A stretch of 64,000 nt of DNA from Steroidobacteraceae bacterium (lineage in GTDB: Bacteria; Pseudomonadota; Gammaproteobacteria; Steroidobacterales; Steroidobacteraceae): positions 32,010 through 96,009 of the forward strand of contig JAPZRU010000011.1 of assembly GCA_027531255.1 (NCBI GenBank). Direction: 5' to 3'. Shown here piece by piece: positions 49,840-58,958 of the stretch. A program made the position numbers and the translations under genes. Under the pieces are notes generated by a model. That model was not told where the DNA came from and searched no databases. It was given only the letters and a program-made list of their open reading frames with translations. Numbering within the stretch: position 1 is the first letter of the stretch; each line of letters starts with the position of its first letter.

Positions 49840-52131
49840 TCAGAACGAGTAACGGACTTCCGCACCCCACCAACGTGGCAGTCCGTACGCCGTTTGCGCA
49901 CCGCCGGACAACGTTCCGAGATCGAAGCCGATCCGCACGTAGCGCTCGTCGGTGACGTTCTTCACGAACGCGCGGAATTCCCAGTTGGCGTTCGGGGCGT
50001 ACGTGAGCCGGACATTGCCGAGCGTGTACGCGTCCACGCGCTGCGCGTCGAAATTGAAGATCTGGTAATAGAAGCTTCCCGTGTGCGAGACGTCGGCGTT
50101 GAGGGCCATCTCGCCTGTGCCGAGCGGCCAGCTCACGCGGGCGTAGGCGGAGGCCTGGAAGCCTGGTGCGTACGGCGTGTCGACCGTCCGCGTGATCCCG
50201 TTGAGGACGATGTTCTTCACCTGCGCATCGAGAGCGGACGCGGACAGCCCGAGCGTCGCGTTGTCCACTGGCTTGAACGTCATGTCGAGCTCGGCACCGT
50301 AGTTGCGCGCCTTGGCGTTTCGCACCACGTTGTCGGCGACGCGGATCTCGAAGACCTGGTAGTCCTTGTAGTCGTAGTAGTAAGTCGAGCCATTGAGGCG
50401 CATGCGGCCGTCCAGCAGCGTCGACTTGAACCCGACTTCGAAAGACGTCAGCGTTTCAGGCCCGTAGGGAATCTGGCTGTCGGGCAGGCCGTTGATGAAC
50501 AGCGGCTGATTGAAGGCACCGGCCTTCACACCGCGATTCACACCGCCATACACGAGCAGCCCGTCCACCGGAGTCCACTCGAGCTGGACTTTAGCCGCCC
50601 AGAGCGTGTCGTTGAACGAGTCCGCGAACGTGCGTCCCGGCGCAATGAGCGTGTCCGTACCGCCCAGGTAGATGCCCGTCCCATAGTTGAACTTCTGCTT
50701 CTCGTTGATCACCCGCGCGCCGCCGATGAGCTTCCACGCGTCGGCGAGCTGGTACTCGACCTGGCCGAACAGCGACGCCGATTTCGTGCGCTTGAAGGCG
50801 AAGTCGCGGAGGTCGATCGCCGCACCGCCAGCGCCGAGTGCTGCGTTCAAGACCGAGGTGCTGGACACCGTGATCCCTTCGCGCGGGACCTTGGCATCGA
50901 CGTCGAGGTAGTACGCACCGCCGACCCAGTTCCACGCGCCGGAGCTCCCCGAGAATCGAAGTTCCTCGGACCACTGGCGCGTGTTGGCCACCGAGATGAA
51001 CCCGAACAGATCCACGGGACCGGCGTCGGGGTCGTTGATGTTGCTCTTCTCGAACTTCTTGAAGTCGGAAATGGACGCGATGGCAAGGCCGCCGAGATTC
51101 CAATCGAGGAAGAGCGACGCGCCGCGAGTCTTGAACGTGTTGCCCGAATCAGTGCCGATGTTCTCGGACGTCCTGAAGTCCTTGGAGTTGGAGCAGCAGT
51201 AGCCGAACAGGTCGCCGCCCGCGACCGGACGACGAGCAATCGTCGGCACCCCGGCGCTGTCGGTCGCGATCCCGCCCGGGCCGATGCCGATGCGGGTTTC
51301 GGTCGGCGACGCCACGATGGTGTTCACCTGTCGACCCTGCGCGTCGAACACTGGCACGACCGGCGTCTGCAGGTACGGCGCGAGGCCGATGTCCGACTTG
51401 CCCGCAAACGCGGAAATTCGCGCGCTGAACGCGTCGGACGCTCGATACTCGAGCTGGACGCGGCCTGCGCGTGTGTCGTCATTCCAGAAGTCCCCGGCGC
51501 CCGGGAAGCTGTTGCGGATGATCGGGTCGAACTCGTTGTAGAGGCCGGACACTCGTACCGCGATCGAATCGCTCAGCGGTCCCCCGACGGCCGCTTCGAC
51601 GCGGTTCTGCTGATTCGCTCCATACGTGACGCTCACGAACCCGGCGGGCTCGCGCGTGGGGCGCGCCGTGACGAAGTGAACGAGGCCCCCGGTGGCGTTG
51701 CGGCCGAAGAGCGTTCCCTGCGGCCCTTTCAGTACTTCGACGCGGTCGAGATCGAACAGGCCGAATACCTGCCCCTGCTGCATCGCGATGTACGTGTTGT
51801 CGACGTAGACCGCGACCGGCGCTTCGAGCGTATCCGCGAAGTCCGCCTGGGTCACGCCGCGGACCGTGAACTGCGAGTTCTGGCCGCCGATGCTCCCCGA
51901 CACGTGCACGCCCGGCGTGATCTGCGCGACGTCGATGCTCGACTCCACGCCGCGCGCCGAAAGCTCGGCCGCGCTGTAAGCAGCAACCGAAATGCCGACT
52001 TCCTGCAGCGACTGCTCGCGCTTCTGCGCGGTCACCACGACTTCTTCCAATGCGCCGGCCGGCGTTTCCGCCGCGGCGGCCGCTGCCGCGGCGCTGAGTG
52101 CGAGCGCAACCGCGCCCCTGAGCAACTTCAT
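49840..52131 (-). CDS. TonB-dependent receptor of the catabolic block
   Basis: A 763-residue receptor. A signal peptide ends after a run of eight alanines (before ETPAGALEE). The TonB box region is LEEVVVTAQKREQSLQEVGI; the plug carries FTVRGVTQADFADTLEAP and VEVLKGPQGTLFGRNATGGL. The last strand ends in aromatic WGAEVRYSF. The ATG at 52131 has a GGGGGA ribosome site; a start at 52158 is less likely because it sits before the signal peptide. It is the first gene of a minus-strand operon with FAH, hydrolase, ligase and Rieske genes, and divergent from a GntR regulator. It probably imports the operon's substrate. Confidence 0.9.
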   Translation of the reverse strand: MKLLRGAVALALSAAAAAAAAETPAGALEEVVVTAQKREQSLQEVGISVAAYSAAELSARGVESSIDVAQITPGVHVSGSIGGQNSQFTVRGVTQADFADTLEAPVAVYVDNTYIAMQQGQVFGLFDLDRVEVLKGPQGTLFGRNATGGLVHFVTARPTREPAGFVSVTYGANQQNRVEAAVGGPLSDSIAVRVSGLYNEFDPIIRNSFPGAGDFWNDDTRAGRVQLEYRASDAFSARISAFAGKSDIGLAPYLQTPVVPVFDAQGRQVNTIVASPTETRIGIGPGGIATDSAGVPTIARRPVAGGDLFGYCCSNSKDFRTSENIGTDSGNTFKTRGASLFLDWNLGGLAIASISDFKKFEKSNINDPDAGPVDLFGFISVANTRQWSEELRFSGSSGAWNWVGGAYYLDVDAKVPREGITVSSTSVLNAALGAGGAAIDLRDFAFKRTKSASLFGQVEYQLADAWKLIGGARVINEKQKFNYGTGIYLGGTDTLIAPGRTFADSFNDTLWAAKVQLEWTPVDGLLVYGGVNRGVKAGAFNQPLFINGLPDSQIPYGPETLTSFEVGFKSTLLDGRMRLNGSTYYYDYKDYQVFEIRVADNVVRNAKARNYGAELDMTFKPVDNATLGLSASALDAQVKNIVLNGITRTVDTPYAPGFQASAYARVSWPLGTGEMALNADVSHTGSFYYQIFNFDAQRVDAYTLGNVRLTYAPNANWEFRAFVKNVTDERYVRIGFDLGTLSGGAQTAYGLPRWWGAEVRYSF

Positions 52132-52173
52132 TGGATCCCCCTTCACGGCAGTCGACATGGCGCCGCTTGGGAA

Positions 52174-52189
52174 GTAGAATGCATTCTAC
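52174..52189. promoter_or_regulatory. Perfect palindrome, probable GntR operator
   Basis: GTAGAATGCATTCTAC is a perfect 16-base palindrome, 43 bases upstream of the TonB receptor start and 79 bases upstream of the GntR start. It contains TAGAAT, a possible -10 hexamer for either strand. FCD-type GntR regulators bind short AT-containing palindromes in divergent promoters. Confidence 0.6.
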
Positions 52190-52191
52190 AT

Positions 52192-52204
52192 TTGCGATTC
52201 GCAA
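52192..52204. promoter_or_regulatory. Second inverted repeat in the GntR/TonB region
   Basis: TTGCGATTCGCAA, perfect six-base arms around a single T, two bases from the first palindrome. It may be a second binding site or bind another regulator. Confidence 0.5.
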
Positions 52205-52267
52205 GTGTGCTTTGACTTTCGCGTACACTGCGTGGCGTTGCTACTTCCGCACTCAGGACCGCATAGC

Positions 52268-52927
52268 ATGGCAAATCAAGCAGTTACGAAAACCGTCTCC
52301 GACCAGCTCGCGACCGCACTGCGCGATCGCATCATCGACGGTCAGATTGCGCCCGGTCAGCGACTGCTCCAGGAAGAAGTCGCGCGGGACTTCAACGTCA
52401 GCATCACGCCGGTCCGTGAAGCGATCACGCGGCTGGCGGCCCTTGGGATCGTGAAGGCCGATGCGCGGCGCGGCGCCCAGGTGGTGTCACCGACGGCGCG
52501 CGATCTGACGGAGTGCTATGCAATTCGCCTCGCGCTCGAACCGCTCGCGCTCGAGTGGGCGGTCCCGAATTTCACAGCGACGGATCTCAAGCGTCTGGAC
52601 GAGCTCGTCGCGGAGATGCAGGACGTCACCGATCCGCAGCGCTACGTCGAGCTGAATCACCAGTTTCATGGCGCGCTCTACGAGCGGGCGAACAGCGAGC
52701 GGCTCTGCTCGATCGTGGAATCCGTGCGTTCGCAGGCGGCCGTGTACCTGCTGATGCTGGGACGGGCTGCAGGCTCGGACCTTCAGAAGGTTGAGGAGCA
52801 CGCGAACGAAGATCACCGGCGAATTCTCGAGGCGTGCCGCCAGCGCGATACGGCCACCGCCGTGCAGGTGCTGCGGGCGCATCTGGACGAGGGACTCGCG
52901 TCAGTCCGACGCGCTTTGGGGCTCTAG
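52268..52927 (+). CDS. GntR-family (FCD) transcriptional regulator
   Basis: A 219-residue regulator. Winged helix: VSDQLATALRDRIIDGQIAP, RLLQEEVARDFNVSITPVRE and ALGIVKADARRGAQVV. The FCD ligand domain follows with ECYAIRLALEPLALEWA, NHQFHGALYERA and EEHANEDHRRILEACRQRD, whose Asp/His residues usually bind a metal and a carboxylate ligand. It is divergent from the TonB receptor operon and heads the hydantoinase genes, so it likely controls both arms in response to a carboxylic acid intermediate. Confidence 0.9.
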   Translation: MANQAVTKTVSDQLATALRDRIIDGQIAPGQRLLQEEVARDFNVSITPVREAITRLAALGIVKADARRGAQVVSPTARDLTECYAIRLALEPLALEWAVPNFTATDLKRLDELVAEMQDVTDPQRYVELNHQFHGALYERANSERLCSIVESVRSQAAVYLLMLGRAAGSDLQKVEEHANEDHRRILEACRQRDTATAVQVLRAHLDEGLASVRRALGL

Positions 52928-52939
52928 GGGGAAGCACAC

Positions 52940-55000
52940 GTGGGCTATCGCATCGGCGTGGACACCGGCGGCACATTCACGGACGTCGTCGTCACAGCGC
53001 CCGACGGGCGACTCGTGCAGGGCAAAGCCTCCACGACGCCGGACAACGTCGCGAACGGTGTGCTCGCGGCCATCGGGGCCGCTGGCGAACGCATTGGGAT
53101 GTCGGTGCGTGAACTGCTCGGGCAGACCGACTACATCGTGTACGGCACGACGCATGCGACCAACGCCATCGTCGAGGCGAAGACGGCCCGGACCGCGCTG
53201 CTGGTCACGGCCGGTCACCCCGACGTGCTCACGTTCCGCGAAGGCACCAAGTCCAATCCATTCGACTTCAAGACGGAGTATCCCGCGCCGTATGTGCCTC
53301 GCTCGCTGACCCTCGAAGTCGAGGAACGCGTCGACGCCGAGGGCGGTGTACTGGTGCCGCTCGACGAGGCGCGGCTCGAGCGCGTCATCGATCAAATCGA
53401 GACGCTGCGCGTCGATGCGGTCGCGGTCTGCCTGCTGTGGGCGATGGTCAATCCGGCACACGAACGGCGCATCGGCGAACGCCTGCGCCAACGGCTCCCA
53501 CAGATTGCCGTGTCGCTGTCGCACGAGGTCGCTCCGACCATTCGCGAGTACCGACGCGCCTCGACGACGGCGATCGACGCGTCGATCAAGCGCCTGATGC
53601 AGGCTCACTTCGAGGACCTTCGTACGAACCTGGCGCCCCAAGGCTTCGGCGGGGACCTCCTCATCGCGACGTCGATGGGCGGGGTGATGCGCGCACAGGA
53701 CGTCGCGGAACGGCCCGTCGTGACGGTGAGATCCGGGCCCTCGATGGCTCCGGTCGCCGGACGCGCGTACGCGGCAGAGCTCGGCGAGACGAACGCAATC
53801 GTCTGCGATACCGGTGGAACGACCTTCGAGGTCAGCGTGCTGCGCGACGGGCGGATCACCAGCACGCGCGAAACCTGGCTAGGACACCGGGACACGGGCC
53901 ACGTCGTAGCGGTCTCGTCCGTGGACACCCGAAGCATCGGCGCGGGCGGCGGTTCGATCGCGTGGATCGATGCCGGCGGGATGCTGCGTGTCGGACCGGA
54001 GAGCGCCGGCGCCGTTCCTGGCCCGGCATGCTATGGACGAGGCGGGAAGCAGCCGACCGTCACCGACGCCGCGGCCCTGCTCGGGTATCTGCGGCCGGAG
54101 CACTTCCTCGGCGGAAAGATGTCGCTCGATCTGGACGCCGCGCGAGCGGTGGTCGCACCGCTGGCCGCTGCCTTGGGTAACTCCGTCGAAGCCGCGGCCC
54201 ACGCGATCCTGTCAGTGGCGCACTTCAACATGGTGTCCGCGATCGAGGACATCACCGTGCGTGAAGGCCTCGACCCTCGCGAAAGCATCCTGATCGCGGG
54301 CGGCGGCGCGGGTGGGATCGCGGCGGCGCACATCGCGGCGAGCCTGGGGTGCCGACGCGTACTCGTGCCGCCCACTGCCGGCGCATTGAGCGCAGCGGGC
54401 ACGCAGCTGTGCGACATCGTCCTCGAGTTCTCGTCCAGCGCCTTCGCCAATCTCGCGCGGTTCGATTTCGACGGCGTGAACACCGCGCTCGGCGCGCTCG
54501 AGGCTCAGGCGGAACACGCGAAGGCGCGCCTGCGGTCGCGGGGCCTGGAGAACTTCGACGTCGCGCTGTTCGTCGAAGCGCGCTATGCGCACCAGGTATG
54601 GGAGCTCGAGACGCCGCTTCCGGTGCGCTCGTTCACGGGCCCCGAGGATGTCGCGCGGCTCGCGGAAGCGTTCCATCTCACGCACGAGCGCGTGTACGGA
54701 TTCTCCGATGGATCGCAGGTCATCGAGTGTCCGTACTGGAAGCTTCGCCTGAGCGCTCTCATCACCAAGCCTTCGATCAGCTTGGCATCGGAGTCCCGGA
54801 CAGGGACCGCGAGCCACGTTCCGGCGCATTTCGGCCCGCTCGGCTGGCTGGACGTTCCGCTGGTCCGCGATCCCGGACCCGAGTTCGCCGATCTCGCGGG
54901 ACCCGCGATCATCGCAGAGCCGTACACGACGATCGTCGTCCCGCCGGCGTGGACCGCACGGCGCACGTCGAACGGCGCGTACGTCCTGGAAGCGGCTTGA
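52940..55000 (+). CDS. Hydantoinase A / oxoprolinase-family subunit
   Basis: A 686-residue HyuA-family protein starting at GTG 52940, 12 bases after the regulator's stop. The actin-like ATPase starts with YRIGVDTGGTFTDVVV and has DTGGTTFEVSVLRDG and GGSIAWIDAGGMLRVGP. With HyuB it forms ATP-dependent enzymes that open hydantoins or 5-oxoproline, or carboxylate acetone and acetophenone. Which of these applies is not clear from sequence. Overall length fits the hydantoinase or carboxylase A subunit. Confidence 0.88.
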   Translation: MGYRIGVDTGGTFTDVVVTAPDGRLVQGKASTTPDNVANGVLAAIGAAGERIGMSVRELLGQTDYIVYGTTHATNAIVEAKTARTALLVTAGHPDVLTFREGTKSNPFDFKTEYPAPYVPRSLTLEVEERVDAEGGVLVPLDEARLERVIDQIETLRVDAVAVCLLWAMVNPAHERRIGERLRQRLPQIAVSLSHEVAPTIREYRRASTTAIDASIKRLMQAHFEDLRTNLAPQGFGGDLLIATSMGGVMRAQDVAERPVVTVRSGPSMAPVAGRAYAAELGETNAIVCDTGGTTFEVSVLRDGRITSTRETWLGHRDTGHVVAVSSVDTRSIGAGGGSIAWIDAGGMLRVGPESAGAVPGPACYGRGGKQPTVTDAAALLGYLRPEHFLGGKMSLDLDAARAVVAPLAAALGNSVEAAAHAILSVAHFNMVSAIEDITVREGLDPRESILIAGGGAGGIAAAHIAASLGCRRVLVPPTAGALSAAGTQLCDIVLEFSSSAFANLARFDFDGVNTALGALEAQAEHAKARLRSRGLENFDVALFVEARYAHQVWELETPLPVRSFTGPEDVARLAEAFHLTHERVYGFSDGSQVIECPYWKLRLSALITKPSISLASESRTGTASHVPAHFGPLGWLDVPLVRDPGPEFADLAGPAIIAEPYTTIVVPPAWTARRTSNGAYVLEAA

Positions 55001-55009
55001 GGAAGAGCG

Positions 55010-56794
55010 ATGGCCATTCACACCGTGGATTCGATGCTCCTGGCGGTCCTTTCGAATCGCCTCGACGCGATCGTGCGCGAGATGGGCAACGTGCTGGTCC
55101 GGGGCGCCCGCTCCTCCGTGGTCACGTCCCACGACTTCTCATGCTCGATCAATTCCGCCGCCGCGGAACTGCTGGCCTCGGCGGACGGCTTACCGGGCCA
55201 CATTTGCGGGTCGCATCTGAAAGCCCAGTCGATGAAGGAGATCCACGCCGACCTGCTTGAAGGCGACGCGTTTCTCCACAACGATCCTTACCTCGGCAAC
55301 ACGCACGCGGCGGACCACAGCATCCTCGTGCCGGTGTTCGTCGACGGGGAACACCTGTTCACCGTGTCGGTGATGGCCCATCAGGCGGACTGCGGCAACT
55401 CGCTGCCGACGACCTACATGCCGTTTGCGACGGACGTGTACAACGAGGGCGCGCTCATCTTCCCGTGCGTTCGCGTCCAGCGCGACTACCAGGACGTGCC
55501 GGACATCATCCGCATGTGCAAGAAGCGGATCCGGGTGCCCGACGTGTGGTACGGGGACTATCAGGCGATGGTCGGAGGCGCCCGCATCGGCGAACGCAGA
55601 TTGAAGCAGCTGGTCGCGCGCTATGGGATCGATACGATCCGGAGCTTCATCTCGAGCTGGCTCGACTACTCCGAACGCATGATGGTCGATGCGATTCGCA
55701 AGCTGCCGGCCGGGCGCATCGAGGCGCACGGCGTACACGATCCGCTCCCCGGATTCGACGACGGCATCCCCATCAAGGTGCAGGTGACCGTCGATCCACA
55801 GGCGGGTCGCGTGGAGATCGATCTGCGGGACAACATCGACTGCCTCGCGATGGGATTGAATCAAAGTGAGGCGTGTTCCTTCGGCAATGCGCTGATCGGA
55901 CTGTTCAACGTCATCGGCGGTGAGGTCCCCCACAACGCGGGCAGCTTCCGTCGCGTGACCGTGCACCTGCGCGACAACTGCATCGTCGGACGTCCGCAGC
56001 ACCCGTTCAGCTGCTCGATGGCGACCACGAACATCGGCGATCGACTTGCCAACCAGGTGCAGTCGGCGTTCGCCGATATCGGCGAGGGCATCGGGCTCGC
56101 GGAAGCCGGCATCGGCATGGGCGCGAGCGCGTCCGTCGTGTCCGGCGCCGATTTCCGTCGCAATGGGGCGCCCTATCAGAACCAGATCCTGTTCCTGAAC
56201 AACGGTGGCCCCGGCGGTCCGTGGGCGGACGGTTGGACGAACTTCGGAGTTCCCGTGGTCGCGGGCCAGCTGATGCGCGACAGCGTGGAAGTGAATGAGC
56301 TGAAGTATCCGATCGTGTTCTTCGAGAACCGCCTGCTCGAGGACTCCGCGGGTGCGGGCCGTCGGCGCGGCGCGCCGGCGGGGCGCGTGACATACGGGCC
56401 GCGTCGGGATCCCATGCAGGTGATGTACCCGACCGACGGTGCGGTGAACCCGCCGCGCGGCGTGCGCGGCGGTTCGTCGGGAATGCGCCCGCACGCCTAC
56501 CACCGATCGCAGGGCGGCGAGGACGTACTGCTCCCGAACAACGCCTCCGTGACCGTTCTGCCGGGCGAGAAGATCATCGGCATCGGGTGCGGCGGCGCCG
56601 GCTACGGCGACCCGAGGACGCGCGAAGTCGAGCGAGTGCTCGCCGACGTGCGCGAGGGTGTCGTATCGCGCGAGGCCGCCATGAGCGTGTACGGCGTGGT
56701 CGTGAGCGGCGCGAGCGAAGACGGCACGCTGCGGGTGGACGAGGCGGCCACCGCGCGGCTGCGCGTCCCGTCGGGTGCCAGGCCGCTCGCATGA
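55010..56794 (+). CDS. Hydantoinase B / oxoprolinase-family subunit
   Basis: A 594-residue HyuB-family subunit. HDFSCSINSAAAELLASADG, PYLGNTHAADHSILVPVF and the glycine-rich NNGGPGGPWADGW are typical, as is GGSSGMRPHAYHRS. It begins nine bases after hyuA and its stop overlaps the deacetylase-like gene by four bases. It supplies the catalytic half acting with HyuA. Reaction as for HyuA: ring opening of a cyclic amide or ATP-dependent carboxylation. Confidence 0.88.
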   Translation: MAIHTVDSMLLAVLSNRLDAIVREMGNVLVRGARSSVVTSHDFSCSINSAAAELLASADGLPGHICGSHLKAQSMKEIHADLLEGDAFLHNDPYLGNTHAADHSILVPVFVDGEHLFTVSVMAHQADCGNSLPTTYMPFATDVYNEGALIFPCVRVQRDYQDVPDIIRMCKKRIRVPDVWYGDYQAMVGGARIGERRLKQLVARYGIDTIRSFISSWLDYSERMMVDAIRKLPAGRIEAHGVHDPLPGFDDGIPIKVQVTVDPQAGRVEIDLRDNIDCLAMGLNQSEACSFGNALIGLFNVIGGEVPHNAGSFRRVTVHLRDNCIVGRPQHPFSCSMATTNIGDRLANQVQSAFADIGEGIGLAEAGIGMGASASVVSGADFRRNGAPYQNQILFLNNGGPGGPWADGWTNFGVPVVAGQLMRDSVEVNELKYPIVFFENRLLEDSAGAGRRRGAPAGRVTYGPRRDPMQVMYPTDGAVNPPRGVRGGSSGMRPHAYHRSQGGEDVLLPNNASVTVLPGEKIIGIGCGGAGYGDPRTREVERVLADVREGVVSREAAMSVYGVVVSGASEDGTLRVDEAATARLRVPSGARPLA

Positions 56795-57627
56795 CGTCCG
56801 CGCCGTCCGGGTGGGGGCCGCAGGACCGGGATTTCGCCGTCTGCCTGACCTTCGACAATCTGGGGGAGTACGCCGAGATCCAAGCCGGGGTGCTGCCGCC
56901 GGACACGCCTCGCGGGTCCCACCGCTCCGTCACCGAGGGATTGCCGTGGCTCCTCGAGCTACTCGAGGATCGCCCCGCGACATTTTTCGTGGAAGGTTGC
57001 GCGGCCCTCGACTATCCGGCGGCGCTCCGCACGATTGCCGCGGCCGGGAAGGAAGTGGCCTTGCACGGCTGGGAACACGAGCCGTCGGCGCGGCTGGGAC
57101 CCGAGGAGGGCCCGCTCGTCGCCAAGGCGATCGCGGCCATGCGATCGCTATCGATCAACGTGTCGGGCTTCCGACCGCCCGGGGGACCGCCCGGCCGGAA
57201 CACGTTCGCTCTGCTGCGCGGACACGGGCTGACGTATGCCTCGTGCGTGGGCTCGAGATCGGGCATGTCTGCCAACGTGCCGGTCCTCGCGTACGAGTGG
57301 GAGGCGGTCGACGCGTACCACTTCGAGCCGCACCTGGGAGCGTTCCGCCAGTCGCGGCGTGGCTCTGCGGCGCCGAGTTCGACGGATGAGTATCTGGCAG
57401 CCGTCGACGCCGCGCTCGCGCGCGCGGCCGCGGCGCGAGGCGTCTGTGTGCTCGTGTGGCACCCGTATCTCCTGGTCAACGATGCTCATCGCGATGCCTT
57501 CACCAGAGGACTTGTGCGCGTGGACGCATCCGACGCGTGGGTGGCCTCATGCGGGTCCGTCGCCCAAGCATTGTCGTGTTCAACGGGCGAAAGCTCTTCT
57601 GCGGTCATCGAAGCAACCGGCTGGTGA
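56791..57627 (+). CDS. Polysaccharide-deacetylase-fold hydrolase (NodB-like)
   Basis: A 278-residue NodB-homology protein. Motif 1 reads CLTFDNLGEY instead of the usual TFDDG; motif 2 has the metal histidines in VALHGWEHE; FRPPGGPPGRNT is motif 3-like and VWHPYLLVND carries a late histidine. PuuE-type allantoinases and cyclic imide hydrolases share HGWEH rather than the HTxxH of chitin deacetylases, so a cyclic-amide hydrolase partner for HyuAB is plausible. No signal peptide is present, arguing against cell-wall action. Its ATG overlaps the hyuB stop (ATGA). Confidence 0.78.
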   Translation: MTSAPSGWGPQDRDFAVCLTFDNLGEYAEIQAGVLPPDTPRGSHRSVTEGLPWLLELLEDRPATFFVEGCAALDYPAALRTIAAAGKEVALHGWEHEPSARLGPEEGPLVAKAIAAMRSLSINVSGFRPPGGPPGRNTFALLRGHGLTYASCVGSRSGMSANVPVLAYEWEAVDAYHFEPHLGAFRQSRRGSAAPSSTDEYLAAVDAALARAAAARGVCVLVWHPYLLVNDAHRDAFTRGLVRVDASDAWVASCGSVAQALSCSTGESSSAVIEATGW

Positions 57628-58063
57628 CTGCTCACGACCTCGCCATCAGTGACGGCGCGACGCGCGAGACAAAGAGTTTGCGATCGCGCGCACGGCGATG
57701 AGTCGACATTCGCGCGGCGACAGTCCATCAAGGCGCCGACGAGCGCGGCGACGCCCTTGTACGAGCGCGGTCAGCCTTTCGCGTTGCGAAAAAGCCGCGC
57801 GGGCGTCGTACAATAAATCGCGATACGCGAATAAAAGATCTGGTGGCTAGGGCGGGAATCGGAGCCGGCGACCAAGCAGCTGACTCAGCACGGACCTCTC
57901 CGTTCCTCGTGAGTTACGTACGCCCACCGCGTACCCCCGCTCGGAATTCGCGCATTCTTCGGGAACCGACCACCGGTAGTGACTGGAAGAGCGGGCACCG
58001 ACACAGCGTCCGTGCGCGTCGACGCGCCCGTGCGGGCCTGCGCGGCCCGAGCCTCGCAACATC
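57628..58063. other. Gap with repeat C and orphan promoter-like signals
   Basis: A 436-base gap. It contains the inverted repeat TTTCGCGTTGCGAAA (57777-57791), a TACAAT hexamer at 57809-57814, and repeat copy C from 57841. No gene is supported. The signals face repeat C and nothing coding, so they may belong to a lost gene. Confidence 0.45.
57841..57938 (-). repeat. Dispersed tRNA-Met-end repeat, copy C
   Basis: The first 21 bases are identical to the complement of the tRNA-Met 3' end including CCA (compare 58959-58979). The paired motif CGTACGCCC (57917-57925) and CGTACCCCC (57930-57938) has the 13-base period and lies 76 bases from the start, exactly as in copy B. Confidence 0.68.
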
Positions 58064-58465
58064 TCAACGCTCTGCAAGGGCCTCCATCGCCGCACGCGCG
58101 AGGAAGCCGCTACGCGACTCGCCGCTCTTCGCTGCTTTTGCGTCCACCCGCTTCAACAAACGGCTCGGCAGCGTGATGTTGATCCGCTCCGCCTTGTCCG
58201 CGATCTTCGACAGATCGACCTCCACGACGGCCCAAACCCAGCCCTTGAACTCACGGCGCTTGCGGTGCACCTCGATCGGCTTGGGCAACGGCGCGACCTT
58301 TCCCGCATCGATGATCTCGCTGAGCCACAGAGCGATGGCCTCGGGCGCGTTTGCGATGGCTTCCTCCAGCGTGTCGCCCGCCGAGAAGCAACCGGGCAGG
58401 TCCGGTACGACGACGCCGAAGGCGTGCGAACCGTCAGCAACTTCGATTGCGATGGGATAGCGCAT
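58064..58465 (-). CDS. hicB: HicB antitoxin
   Basis: A 133-residue HicB antitoxin. The N-terminal HicB fold has MRYPIAIEVADG and VVPDLPGCFSAGDTLEEAI; the C terminus is a ribbon-helix-helix DNA-binding region with INITLPSRLLKRVDAKAA and SRSGFLARAAMEAL. The ATG at 58465 follows AGGAG by nine bases; a TTG at 58474 is the alternative. It lies 12 bases downstream of hicA in the usual toxin-first order. It should neutralise HicA and repress the promoter upstream of hicA. Confidence 0.9.
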   Translation of the reverse strand: MRYPIAIEVADGSHAFGVVVPDLPGCFSAGDTLEEAIANAPEAIALWLSEIIDAGKVAPLPKPIEVHRKRREFKGWVWAVVEVDLSKIADKAERINITLPSRLLKRVDAKAAKSGESRSGFLARAAMEALAER

Positions 58466-58477
58466 TGGATTCAACTC

Positions 58478-58657
58478 CTACAGTCCGGCCGCTCGTCGGA
58501 TCGCCTTCAGAAGGCCCTTTCCAAGGTCCTTCTTGGGGTGCGGCACGACGATCGTTCCAACCTTCGTCGCGTGCTGGAACATGTGGTGCGATCCGTTCAC
58601 GCGAACCAGCCTCCACCCATCGGCCTTGAGTTCGCTGATGAGATCGCGGCTGTTCAC
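58478..58657 (-). CDS. hicA: HicA mRNA interferase toxin
   Basis: A 59-residue HicA toxin from a GTG at 58657. NSRDLISELKADGWRLV, the catalytic histidine in VNGSHHMFQHA, and IVVPHPKKDLGKGLLKAIRR are all present, so it looks intact. HicA cleaves mRNA at ribosomes and is held by HicB. A longer reading to 58786 is rejected because the conserved protein starts at the GTG. A TATAGT hexamer on the minus strand (58673-58678) and a GTGTGTAT direct repeat just upstream mark the promoter. The pair sits between two tRNA-Met-end repeats. Confidence 0.9.
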   Translation of the reverse strand: MNSRDLISELKADGWRLVRVNGSHHMFQHATKVGTIVVPHPKKDLGKGLLKAIRRAAGL

Positions 58658-58665
58658 AGGACCAT

Positions 58666-58683
58666 CATACACACTATACACAC
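58666..58683 (-). promoter_or_regulatory. hicA promoter/operator candidate
   Basis: On the coding strand two nine-base direct repeats, GTGTGTATA and GTGTGTATG, abut each other just upstream of the hicA start and include a TATAGT -10-like hexamer. HicB repression here is likely, by inference. Confidence 0.45.
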
Positions 58684-58793
58684 CGGCGCGACCGCCCCGC
58701 GATTTGGCATCCGACCCGATCGGGCCGGCGGCGGCGCCCGCCGATTGCGACCCTTGCAGTCGAGTGGGGGTACGCAGTCCCGGCACGCTGGAA

Positions 58794-58815
58794 CATACCC
58801 CTCCTCCGTACCCCC
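58794..58815 (-). repeat. 13-base-period paired motif, copy D
   Basis: CATACCCCT (58794-58802) and CGTACCCCC (58807-58815), the same pair at a 13-base period as in copies A-C but without an adjacent tRNA-end block. A single inverted GGGGGTACG lies nearby at 58766-58774. It sits about 145 bases from the tRNA 3' end, inside the putative element. Confidence 0.55.
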
Positions 58816-58958
58816 ACTTTCGGGTGGAGTGAAGCGGCGGACGGCAGACCGCTGCGGAGTACTACGGAGAGCAAACCGCGAAACACGCTGAGTTCTCGCA
58901 AGTTCGCGGACTGCGCCGGAGGACGGCGGAGGGCCGTGGAGGGCGTCGGAAGGGGTGT

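Larger units (their letters stand above)
58658..58958. other. Gap between hicA and tRNA-Met
   Basis: A 301-base gap holding the hicA promoter, paired motif D and a GC-rich stretch with GGA-rich runs near 58905-58955. No gene is supported. Confidence 0.45.

Noticed and set aside
48946..52215. A 1089-codon plus-strand frame opposite the FAH and TonB receptor genes
   Set aside because: No family resemblance and compositional bias of antisense frames; true genes are on the minus strand.
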